In this document: piece after piece, positions 55,210 through 64,000 of the stretch | How the letters are laid out: every line of letters begins with the position of its first letter | Position numbering within the stretch: position 1 is the first letter of the stretch | Origin: Salvator merianae | Lineage: Eukaryota; Chordata; Lepidosauria; Squamata; Teiidae | Assembly: GCA_003586115.2 (NCBI GenBank) | Contig: QVOM02000072.1 | Span: 1,020,361-1,084,360 of the forward strand | DNA: 64,000 nucleotides | Reading direction: 5' to 3' | Position numbers and translations under genes: made by a program | Notes under the pieces: generated by a model | Told to the model about the DNA's origin: nothing | Databases searched by the model: none | The model's input: only the letters and a program-made list of their open reading frames with translations

Positions 55210-55365
55210 TCATCTTCTTCTGTCTTCTGAGATAAAAGTAAATGCGTGTGTTATGCTGGGAGTTGCCAACACAGTATCACCAGATTCAGTTGTGTCCCTG
55301 AGTGCTTCTGCAGATATGTGTAAAACTTCGAAGTCCCTTCTCCGCAATTCATTCCCTGTAAAAAA
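55210..55365 (-). CDS. candidate terminal exon, product unknown
   Basis: On the minus strand, GGTTGTTTCTTTTTTACAG is a good splice acceptor. It is followed by an open stretch of about 47 codons reading NELRRRDFEVLHISAEALRDTTESGDTVLATPSITHAFTFISEDRRR, then TGA. The frame has mixed composition and no repeat signature. The protein is not recognised. A SINE lies 65 bases past the stop, compatible with a 3' UTR insertion. No upstream exon was identified, so this may be chance or a relic. Confidence 0.3.
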   Translation of the reverse strand, partial: FFTGNELRRRDFEVLHISAEALRDTTESGDTVLATPSITHAFTFISEDRRR

Positions 55366-55509
55366 GAAACAACCAGAGGAAGTGATCCTGTGGTATGCTT
55401 TCAAAATTTCAACTGTGCTTCTATGATGTGATGCCAGAATGTATATATAGTCCACGTCACTGAGACACCTATCAGCCAAGAAGCTTTCATCCTTTGGCAT
55501 GTAGAAGAA

Positions 55510-56075
55510 AATAACTTGTCATCTGTATACCATTCTAGTGACTTCAGAATTCAAACATGGCTACTCTAAAGGAAGACAATGGGACTTGCTGCAAGGAACA
55601 GTCAGACAGAACACTGACTCTGTGCAAGGCTGTCAACTTTGGCTAAAAATCATCCAAACATCAGATACACTTGGCTTTTTGGGTTTTTTTTTTATCTAGA
55701 TAATTAGTTTGGCTGATTAATCTGGCAGCTCTGGCTCTGTGCACAGCAATTTTTGAAATGTTGCAACAGGAGCAGATAATGGATGTTCCCAAGCAACCCT
55801 ATCAAAAATTTGAAGATTACCTAACCGTTCAACAGTTAAACCAGCTGTTGGTATTTATTTAATAAATTAATCAGAATAACCCAGTTCATGCAGAGAGCAT
55901 ATGTTTGGGTGGGGAAAATGATTTGTTACCTATTTTGTGAAAGAGTAACAGGCAAAACACACTTATTAGTTTCAAGAAAGGCACATAAAGTTTTATGAGG
56001 GCTTCTCTACTTCAGAGGAAAAAAAATTGCAAGCATTTCGCCTTAAGCAAATAATTCTTTGGTTCATCCTCTTGA
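55510..56075. other. no recognisable feature
   Basis: AT-rich sequence with nothing nameable. Confidence 0.45.
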
Positions 56076-56079
56076 GTTT

Positions 56080-56255
56080 CTGGTGAAGACATGCCTCTTT
56101 GCCCTTGGCTGAAGAAACAGCTAGCCGGCCCCTTCTAGGCACTTCTGTTGTTTCATTGTGTTTATTTTTAATTGGATTTTACATTGGCTTTATTGTAATC
56201 TACCCTGAGACTTTTAGGCATAGGCGGGACAGAAATAGAAGAAAATAAAATACAC
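56080..56255 (+). mobile_element. L2 LINE 3' end
   Basis: GGTGAAGACATGCCTCTTTG encodes the usual last residues of L2 (xLKTxLF). The 3' UTR TTTTTAATTGGATTTTACAT leads to TAATCTACCCTGAGACTTTT and GGCGGGACAGAAATAGAAGA, then an A-rich tail, the typical reptile L2 terminus. Confidence 0.75.
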
Positions 56256-56259
56256 CAGG

Positions 56260-57105
56260 CTCTATGATAGGAACAGAAGAAAACAAAAACCGTCGGGTAA
56301 CTTCAGCTGCTTCGTAATCTGTGACAATAGCACTTACCAATGAGTCATGTGGGTTTGCCATTCCCTCCTCAATCAAAGTAAGGGCTGTTTCTGGGATTCT
56401 TCATTAAGAGGCAAGTGTTCTCTGAAAAGCCAGGCCCATGATCCGCAGGGCTAGGTATATATCTACCTTCCAGAAAAAACATGTGAATCATGATGAGATG
56501 CTGTAGGTGTGCTGGAAATGAGATACGCAGCATATTTAGGCAAAAATCCTCCCCCTCAATACAGGACACTTCAGTGCAATTCTGTGGTAGCCTAAGGTGG
56601 ACGAATCTGTCTAAGGCACTCTGACCTGAAGCAGGAACACCCCTCCGTCCCTAGTTCTTTGTGGGAACTCAGCAGTTTGGATACTTTTAAAAAATGCTGT
56701 GGGCAGTTGTCTGTTAGCAGCACAACAAATGTCTCTTTTATCCATATTTGATGAACATGCCAAAATAGGGTGAAGAGGAAATGACTTTATCACACTCTGC
56801 AATCACACACTAAGTTTGGGGAATGTATTTTGATGCCAACAGATAACTCTTCCTTTCAGGGCTTCTTGCTCTTCTATGTTCCACCTCTAAGGATCAAAAG
56901 TTCTAGTGGGGCTTGGAAGATTTTCTTCGCACGTTTCTCCTCATTCCAATCCACACCACACCCCACCTCACACCCAAATTCCCAGTTCCTCCTTATGCTA
57001 TTCAATAGTGATTTTATCTCCATGCTTCTTGGCTCTGCTTAATTTTTATTATTTAGGCTTAGTTCCTTTCACTACATTAGAAAGGTTCTAAGTCTGAGAA
57101 GTTTA
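56260..57105. other. no recognisable feature
   Basis: No repeat, RNA or domain recognised. Short frames only. Confidence 0.45.
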
Positions 57106-57111
57106 TTTCAA

Positions 57112-57700
57112 TTAGGACCTGACCATACCACAACAGATTAGACCATTTTAAGGGCACAATGGGGACTTCGCCCATTCTAGGCTAGATCACACCCATCTAA
57201 TTTAATGCTCACTCAGTTTGTCTTTCTTTGTTCACACTTTTCAGTATCTCTGGTCTCAGTCTGGTGACAGGGAGCTTTTTCTGCTTCACTTCTCCCATCC
57301 TTCTCCTCCCTGTGCTCTCCATGATCAGATTCCATCCCATCAGTTAAATTTTGGCTTCTCAGGGGAGGGTAAGGCCATCTCTCTGTCCCATCCTGCCTCT
57401 TCCCCCCCCCCTTTTTTTTCCGGTTACAACTAAGAAAGAGGGGGGAGACAGAGAGAGACAGAGGAACATGTGTGCACATATGTGTATCTTTGTGGTTCCT
57501 TCTGCAGTGGCAATTCAGATTGAAAAGAAGTGGAAAGAGACAGAGAGGGTGCTCTGCGGGTCCTGGTCTCCTCCTGCTCCTTCCAAAACCCTCTGCAGAT
57601 CAAATTTCCTTCTCATCCTGAACCTGACTGTGGGGAGAAAAAGAGCCTCTCGCTTCACCTTCACCAGAAAGGACTGGTGGATGATACCACTACCCCTCTA
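57112..57700 (+). repeat. large interspersed repeat, inverted partner of 34580
   Basis: Begins near GACCTGACCATACCACAACA and shares successive blocks with the reverse complement of 34580-35165, up to the GGGGAGAAAAAGAGCCTCTC zone. It carries a C/T-rich tract and a GA-rich block (57432-57465). Overlapping frames are by-products. Family unknown. Confidence 0.75.
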
Positions 57701-57829
57701 GAATGCACACAAGGTCAGGCAGTGACTGAGAAGGAAATGGGAAACCTTTTCTCTACCACCCAGAAAACAGCAACCGCCCCCAACAGTCCTCTTGCACAAT
57801 CACACACTGAAAATTTAAATAAATGAAGG

Positions 57830-58335
57830 AGCAGAAACTCTCTCAGTGCTGGGATAATATGAATACCAGATAAGTTAAATTTCAGGTGGATAGCTTGGAG
57901 AAAAGTTGGAAGGGCATTTTAGGGTGTGATATCCAGGCACCAAGAAATGCCTGAGACTGTCTTAAAATTTAGTATGACTGCAGCCTTAGTGTATTAGTCT
58001 GCTTTAATTAGGTCATCTCGGGGTATTTCATTTTCACTCCTCCTCTTCTAATTAATATTACATAAATTTCTGTCTGTCACAGAAGGACGCACACATAAAT
58101 ATGAATTGTCTGCATTACTGGAATGCTATCACTAGCAGAAGGAGTTGTGTGTACACACTGCTATAAGCAGCAAAACAACCCATACTGAACTTTACTAGCA
58201 CAGCCACTATGCTGATTGTATTTTTGCATTCGTAATTATTTAATTTCCATATCTACCCTTTATCAACATTTCAAAGCAGTAAACAAAAGACATTGACCCC
58301 AAACCTAGGAACTATAAAACATGCACTTGTTGTAC
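57830..58335. other. no gene; possible conserved non-coding block
   Basis: The stretch 57975-58140 is AT-rich with several TAATTA/TTAATTA motifs and no repeat signature. Nothing firmer is supported. Confidence 0.35.
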
Positions 58336-58340
58336 TTTAT

Positions 58341-58573
58341 AAGAACATAAGAGGCCACAGGCCATCTAGTCCAACATCCTGTGTCACATGGTGGCCCACC
58401 ACTTGCTTCTCAAGCAGAAGACGAAGGCAAAATCTTCACCTGCTCTCGACTCCCCGCAAATGGCTCATAGAGGCATTCTGCCTGTTTCTCCAGTCTGTAC
58501 CTAAGCATCCATTCTAGTAGCCATTGATATACCGGAGTTTGTCTAACCCTTTCTTAGAGCCATCCAGGCTTTA
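58341..58573 (-). mobile_element. CR1 LINE 3' UTR
   Basis: Reverse complement of the 3' UTR at 9780-10042. It shows GAACATAAGAGGCCACAGGC, CATCTAGTCCAACATCCTGT, GGTGGCCCACCACTTGCTTC and CTTCACCTGCTCTCGACTCC. A short internal deletion removed the AGCCCTGCTGGATC stretch near the terminus. Confidence 0.88.
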
Positions 58574-58579
58574 GATCTA

Positions 58580-59040
58580 GTCATAAGACATTTAAGCAGT
58601 GCTAGCAGCAAACCAAGTGCATTACACAGAATGGTCAGATGAAAAAGAGGGCCGTTCTCCTGCAGGGTTTTAATAGTTGCACAGGGCAGGTCGTTTTGAG
58701 TAAATCTAGCTCATCATGTAGACAAAAGCTGCTGAAATGCCCTCTTCTATGCAATTATTAAAACGATAGCAGCCCATCCTCCTTTTACTCAGAAAAGACA
58801 GCAGTCACACCGGCAGAAGTGCCAGCATTCTTGCAACTTACAGCAGTACTGACAGGGAACAGCAGGAGGCTCTTGAGTCTGAAGTCGCAAGCCTGCTTCC
58901 ACTTTGGCTGCCAGGTTATACCTCGCTTTTCAAAGGGCAGACAACAGCAGGCAACACCTTTTGCCTGGAGGTTAAATTGGGACGCAGTGGCCACTTTTAA
59001 CTGAAAATCAGCATTTCTTCAGGAGGAACAAACTGCGTGG
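58580..59040. other. no recognisable feature
   Basis: No named repeat or gene. Confidence 0.45.
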
Positions 59041-59044
59041 GGTG

Positions 59045-59205
59045 TGTGTGTTTTCTTGGGTTGACTCCCGGAAACTACATCCATGACGTTTACTAGCCAA
59101 GTGCAGAAATGATTTGTCGTTATCTTCTTCCAAGAGATACTTGGCATTAAACTTGGGGCCCTCTGTGTTCCAGGCTCTCCTGCTGAGCTACAGCCACTCC
59201 TATTA
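59045..59205 (-). mobile_element. tRNA-headed SINE
   Basis: The minus strand starts GTGGCTGTAGCTCAGCAGGA then GAGC, a clear tRNA-like A box. AAGTTTAATGCC is a worn B box, and the body ends with GATGTAGTTTCCGGGAGTCA then ACCC. Same family as 54980. The head resembles tRNA genes but cloverleaf pairing is lost. Confidence 0.75.
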
Positions 59206-59657
59206 TGCTACAAGGGACATTGATATACATTTCCAAAGACAGAACAGTCAAGTTATAACAGAAGTTTTTTTCCTGACATGAAACCATCGGAGAAAAATGA
59301 ATCCCTTTGTACTTTTTCTTCACGTTCTTCCAATACGTTTCAAAGTGCACAGCATAACACATATGTATTAGGGATGCTCAAGTGTTTTGTTTTGTTTTTC
59401 AAAACAGTCACTCACACTCAAAAAAGAGCCACCAGGATGGTGAAGGAGCCCTCACCTGTGATTATTTGTGCTAGAAACGCTTCCCCATGCCTTCAGGAGC
59501 TCTAGAGGAGGAATGCTGCCAAACCCATGAGGTTCCACTGTGTGTTACGTGATACTCATTTAGGCCTCTTGGAGTTTCCCCAGTCAGCATCTGTTCTGGA
59601 AAGTCACATAATACTCCCAGGGGGCTTGGCAAAGGTGTACAAGAACTCTAATACTAG

Positions 59658-59702
<45 letters not shown>
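59658..59702. repeat. (CT)n-(CA)n compound microsatellite
   Basis: A CT array 59658-59680 followed directly by a CA array 59681-59702. Confidence 0.95.
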
Positions 59703-60274
59703 TAGAGTCCCTCTTTCCCTGAAATCTGATAGCTCTTTTACGTACAGCATGTTTCTCATTGCTGCTGCTTTCATACACATTGCCCACCAAGAATGAAAAA
59801 AAACCCTTTCTTAGCATCTTAAAATAGTAAAGGTGGCCCTTAAAAAACAAAAGACTACTGCAGTGCTTCTGAAATTTGGCAGAATTCATTCTAGGAGAAG
59901 GATCTATCAGCATGAAAATTCCATACAATTTTGCCAGGGTATTTACATGAACAGATTGTTGCTGTGCCCAATATAGTAATATGGTTCTATTGTTACATTG
60001 TCTAATAATTTAATTGTATGTTCGCTTTTATCACGTTTATAATCATGGAAGCTGCATATGCAAGAGATGTCCAAGAGATACAGTGGCTCCAAAAAAGTAA
60101 ATAATGATAATAATGAATACCTATGGTTCTTTTGAATGACAAGCCTGTGCAGATACATGACACAAGCAGCCCTGAACCTTTTTGTAATTTGCCAGGGTTC
60201 TTTCTTAAGGAAACCCCTCTTTTTTAATTACAAGTGGCTCTATAAAATAAGGGAGAACATGTGAATCATGCCAA

Positions 60275-60455
60275 ACTTCAGGTTTTGCCCTTGAGGAAAG
60301 ACCACACAAACCATATATGGTGTTTGTGGAAGGTCGATTCCAAAATTCAGGCCAGCTCTTGTGTTGTTGTCATCTTTAGTTCTGCCAGGGACTAACAGGA
60401 GAACAAGAAGCACTGAAAACAGCAAAGGAATTCAGTATATGCTGAACAGAGCTAG
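60275..60455 (+). repeat. direct repeat, first copy (partner at 61640)
   Basis: GATTCCAAAATTCAGGCCAG then CTCTTGTGTTG, TTTAGTTCTGCC and AGTATATGCTGAACAGA have clear counterparts at 61640-61775 in the same order. Spacing is about 1.34 kb. This could be two copies of one unnamed repeat. Confidence 0.6.
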
Positions 60456-60674
60456 TTGAATTTCTGGCCCCTTCTAAATGGGGCTTTGGGGGACACCTAT
60501 GGGAAGGCACAGCCCAAGGAAACAAAAATGACCTCAGTTGAGAAGTGGGAGAAGAAGCCCTGAATGTACCTCCTCACCAGTGAGAAGTGCGCACACACAC
60601 CCCGGGAAAGGGTCGGATTGGGGTAAAACAGCATGATTCACACTGCATACTATAAGAATGCAACACACTCCCAA

Positions 60675-60826
60675 TCCTCTCTTTTGGCTGAATTTTGGCT
60701 GAAAGAGGGGAGGGAGGTGGATTAAAATATAGTAAAAATTGAATTTGCTGTAATGTAGGAAATGCTATGGATTATTGGACTATATTGACACTATATTCAA
60801 TAAAATAAAATAAAATAAAATAAAAA
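60675..60826 (+). mobile_element. L1 LINE 3' UTR and tail
   Basis: GGTGGATTAAAATATAGTAA, GTAGGAAATGCTATGGATTA and TTGACACTATATTCAATAAA align with the L1 3' UTR at 48110-48200. The tail is a (TAAAA)n array at 60800-60826. Same L1 subfamily, very short insert. Confidence 0.8.
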
Positions 60827-61089
60827 GAAACAGGGAGGAAGGGAGAGAAGAAATAAGAGAACGGGTACAGGGTACAGGCCAGTGAAAAAATTGAGAGAGA
60901 CATGAGGACACACAAGAATATGATTCAAATTGTCACAGCAAAAGGTGCCAATCTGAGAGAAGTACTGTGTAGGATCCCTTGCAGTTCCAGGACCATTTCC
61001 ATTCTTCCACTTCCTCAACTTGATACATTGCACCAGTGTCTTAAATCAACAATGAGAACACCAAGAGCAAACTGAAGAGATACAGGCCC

Positions 61090-61185
61090 TTTCTGCACTG
61101 GGCCTTACTCCAGATTATATCCCAGAATAGGGACATACTATCTGCACGCTGGTGCAGACCACAGCAGAATAAGACCCAGTGCAGG
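61090..61185. mobile_element. small palindromic MITE
   Basis: CTGCACTGGGCCTTACTCCAG at the left and the complement of the right side, CTGCACTGGGTCTTATTCTGC, match at about 17 of 21 positions. Total length about 95 bp, no coding capacity. Confidence 0.55.
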
Positions 61186-61639
61186 CATCAGTAATACTAT
61201 TTAAAGTGATAGACATTGTCCTTGCAAAACAAAAAAAAATCCTCCATCGTAGGAAGAAACTACCACTGCCAATTAGCCAGTACCCTGCCAAATGATGCCA
61301 ACAAACAGCATCATGATTATGGCCTAGAGGAGCAATCACAGACTTACCAGAAATATATTTCACATAAGATCATTGCAACGTACAGATCAACTGAGGAGGA
61401 CTACACTGCTAGTGACAATACCATCCTACCCAGCTCTAAGCCACTAGGACCCTCAGCACCGTGTGCACTTGAGCAGTTCTGCCCCATCATCTGCAAAGGT
61501 TCAGCCATCAACCTCGATGCTATCTACTACATCACACAAACATGGCTGGTTGTAGAACCATGGATCAACTTATGTTGGGTGGTTTACGAAAACCGTTTAG
61601 AGTTGCAGCTGTTAGTAGCAACTGAACTAAGAGTGTTTC

Positions 61640-61775
61640 CATTTGAGGATTGTGGTTTTCTGGTGGGTCCATTCCAAGATCCAGGCCAGCTCTTGAGTTT
61701 TTAAACTTCTTTAGTTCTGTCTGTGCAAGGCAGAGACAGGCAGAACTTTTAAGAGCTCCAATATATACTAAACAG
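61640..61775 (+). repeat. direct repeat, second copy (partner at 60275)
   Basis: CATTCCAAGATCCAGGCCAG then CTCTTGAGTTTTT, CTTTAGTTCTGTC and AATATATACTAAACAGA align with 60275-60455. It overlaps the end of a 162-codon frame (61216-61704), which is therefore partly repeat-derived. Confidence 0.6.
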
Positions 61776-61779
61776 ACCT

Positions 61780-63270
61780 AGATGATTTGTTCAAATGTAA
61801 TCCACTGCCATCATCTTTGTATGTTGCAACTTCTCCTCAGTGGATTCAACACCATACTTTTAAAACTTGGTAGGAATTATTGCCTCAAGATAGTCTACAA
61901 TGCCTGATTCTTCCTGCAATTCTACTAACAATAATAATAAAAAGTTAGAAGCAGCCCTGTAGCATTTCAACTATTACATTGCTAGTGGGCAGTTCATGTT
62001 TGTCAGATCTATGTTGTTTTGCAAGACCCAGGAGCAAAAGATATAAAATCAGAATTAAAGACCAGGTGCTCTTATGTACAATCTGAGCCTGCAGAGGTTT
62101 AATTTTTAGTAATTGAACTCAGTTCACAGATCTTTTGCACAAAGGTCCACTCTGGTTAATTTTCTTTATTTCATCAGATTAGACTTTTTAAAAGGAATTT
62201 CACTGCTACTATTATTAAACAAATGGGAGTCAGGAAGCCAGTAGACACTGAACAATCTATTCAAATGAAACAGAGAAATGGAAGGTCCTGTTGAATGTGA
62301 CATGATAATAATGTACTTTAAGATGTTTGTTTTTCCAAGAAACGCAATATAAGAGCATCCACCGAAGGCCAACTAAGACAATCTGCCCTCTGATTGTGCT
62401 TGCTGGACGAATCTAAAATTCAGAGATGATGAGGAATGATGGGTCCTGAAATATGGATGTGCATTTATGTCAAAGAAACCTACCATATGAATGAAATGTA
62501 AGAGGAATCTCATTGCAAAACAACTAGGTCAAAACTGCAGAATTTCAATACTGTTTCAACTTGCAAATTACCTGTCCTTACAATTATGGATAAAAGTCCC
62601 TGAAATATGGTAGGGTGGTGCTCCTGGAACCCAGCAAATATATCTGCATTCACTTCCTGATGGGTGTGGACCCTGGGAACGTCTTCCTCAGGAGCAATGG
62701 TTGAAGTTGCTTTGCCAGCAAATTACCTATCAAACTCAGGAGGACTTCATTATACAACATCAAGTTACCTTTTTGGCTATGGGTCACAGTCCAGAAGCAC
62801 AGATTTTGACATCTTATATTACTTCTAGAGCCATGGGTCTCAGAAAGGGCAAGGTTATGCTCCTGTCTTATGTTCACACCTGAAACCAGTCCCTAAATGA
62901 AAACTGTACAGTAAAAGAACACTCTCCTTAATAACATCTTCGCTAGACATCAATAACAGAATAGGCAGCGGATTAATCATGCAAGGCCATTAAAATTCAT
63001 GCTCCAAAGAATTTATGACAGAAGAAATCAATACATAAGGAAGGTTTTATGAAAATCCTTTTCTGGAAGTATCTGAAGTGGTTTGCTAGTCAGTGAGCAC
63101 TGCTTAGGTAAGAACAAAGCAATGATAATCAGGGTGATGGATAAATGGAACAGACAGCAGAAGGAGACTAGAAACTGAGGTGGACCTAAAGGCACTGAGC
63201 AGAATCATTAGGAAAGAAGAAAACTAATAATCCTCTGAAGCTAGCAACCTGGTTTCCACAAATCAGAAGT
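61780..63270. other. no recognisable feature
   Basis: AT-rich sequence. No LINE, SINE or gene could be read. Confidence 0.4.
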
Positions 63271-63275
63271 GGCTA

Positions 63276-63395
63276 AATCATAGCCTTCCACACTTTGCTG
63301 AATGGCACCTCCCATGTGCCCCAACCAATCTGGCCAATGGCAAGGAATGGTGTGAGTTGTAGCTTGACATCTTCAGGGGTACAGTGGTCACCTCT
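63276..63395. repeat. foldback MITE of the CCAGATG/GGACTACA group
   Basis: CACCTCCCATGTGCCCCAAC, CCAATCTGGCCAATGG and AGTTGTAGCTTGACATCTTC correspond to the family pattern: left arm CTCCCATxxxCCC, right arm GAGTTGTAGTxxxxCATCT. Degenerate. Confidence 0.55.
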
Positions 63396-63426
63396 GTCCT
63401 ACGTGGTTACGTCAATCCTAATTGTG

Positions 63427-63722
63427 GAGACACGGTGGTGCAGAAGGCTAAGGCACTGATCTTTCAATAGGAGGATCAGAGTTCAAGGCCCCTGTCTGCC
63501 GTGTAGAGGGGATAAGCGCCCTCTACTGGCCTCTAGCTCCAGTCAACCTAGCTGTTCGAAAGCAAGTAATTGCAAGTAGATAAATAGGGAGCATCACATT
63601 GTGTGATGCGGAAGATAGATAGATGTAAGCCTTCGGGTGAAAAATAACCTTGTAAGCCGCTTTGAGTCAGCTTCGGCCGAGAAAAGCGGGGTATAAAAAC
63701 CAAGTTCTTCTTCTTCTTCCAG
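63427..63722 (+). mobile_element. tRNA-headed SINE with LINE-like tail, about 295 bp
   Basis: Head: ACGGTGGTGCAGAAGGCTAA (A-box-like) and GGATCAGAGTTCAAGGCC (B-box-like) about 35 bases apart. Body: AGCTGTTCGAAAGCAAGTAA and TGCAAGTAGATAAATAGG, typical of squamate SINEs. Tail: TTGTAAGCCGCTTTGAGTCA and AGAAAAGCGGGGTATAAAAA, an L2-like 3' end followed by a TTC array (63706-63719). The shared tail suggests mobilisation by an L2-type LINE. This is the best-preserved SINE in the window. Confidence 0.88.
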
Positions 63723-63724
63723 TG

Positions 63725-64000
63725 CCCTAGGACCAGCATCAGCTGTGAGTAATAACACAGGATAAACTTTTTGGGAAACAACTAAAGCCACATGAAGGCA
63801 ACAGTTAGTGGCAACCTGTAGGAAGCCATCCATAAAGAAACAGTTAACAGAGATGAGAGATCCATTTGCAATATTTCTAGCAACCTCCAGGGCAAATCTA
63901 TTTCATACCAATAAGAGCCCTGGGAAGCACCTCTAAGACCCATTCTCCTCAACAGAAAGCAAACTGTAATAATGACATGTTCTGACATTAAAAGGGGGCA
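63725..64000. other. no recognisable feature
   Basis: Sequence to the window edge. A minus-strand frame at 63782-63988 shows no domain. Confidence 0.4.

Noticed and set aside
59160..59205. Functional tRNA gene (TAGCTCAG A box, minus strand)
   Set aside because: The head continues into a SINE body, the B box is worn, and no cloverleaf can be closed.
61216..61704. 162-codon plus-strand frame as a gene
   Set aside because: No domain is seen, and its 3' end lies in a direct repeat shared with 60275-60455. Probably chance.
63427..63500. Functional tRNA gene
   Set aside because: Box-like motifs belong to a SINE of about 295 bp with a LINE-like tail; acceptor stem pairing is absent.

Overview
The window looks like nuclear DNA of a squamate reptile (lizard or gecko-like). 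The evidence is the repeat fauna, not any gene. There are CR1 LINE fragments of at least two 3'-end types, L2 LINE fragments, 5'-truncated L1 inserts with target-site duplications, a BovB/RTE LINE tail, Penelope-like (PLE) debris, tRNA-headed SINEs, a MIR-like core, and many foldback or hAT-type non-autonomous DNA elements. BovB, CR1, L2 and L1 together are typical of squamates; the species cannot be named from this. No complete protein-coding gene is recognisable. Nearly all long open frames are LINE remains or chance frames, and the window reads as intergenic or deep intronic sequence.

Layout. 1-3.6 kb: a run of at least 212 A, a tandem 88-bp repeat, a hairpin-rich hAT-like end, then a block of about 1.2 kb present twice (foldback DNA element plus CR1 reverse-transcriptase piece) with a single N at the junction. 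6.26-6.68 kb: a 31-bp minisatellite with a 124-bp higher-order period. 8.2-10 kb: a CR1 split by a GC-rich hAT MITE with a clean 8-bp duplication. 11.8-17.5 kb: CR1, L2 and L1 tails, a SINE and microsatellites. 18-31 kb: paired copies of unnamed DNA repeats, a PLE 3' end with a hammerhead-like motif, CR1, L2 and MITEs. 34-42 kb: a large repeat with an inverted partner 22 kb away, L2 and MITEs. 42.6 kb: BovB. 43.7 kb: a foldback hAT MITE. 45.4-47.5 kb: a possible decayed retrocopy, a second hammerhead-like motif and a 34-bp near-perfect hairpin. 47.7-48.5 kb: an L1 tail nested in a hAT-like element. 48.8-52 kb: L2, CR1 and L1. 53-55.4 kb: a MITE family, one copy carrying a nested GC-rich hAT, then a SINE and a possible terminal exon. 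56-64 kb: L2, CR1, L1, SINEs and the inverted partner repeat.

The most notable items are the nested insertions with readable target-site duplications, two GC-rich hAT elements sharing ends and duplication length, two PLE-associated hammerhead-like folds whose stems differ in sequence but keep pairing, the duplicated foldback/CR1 block, and one candidate terminal exon on the minus strand. Functional coding content is low-confidence throughout.
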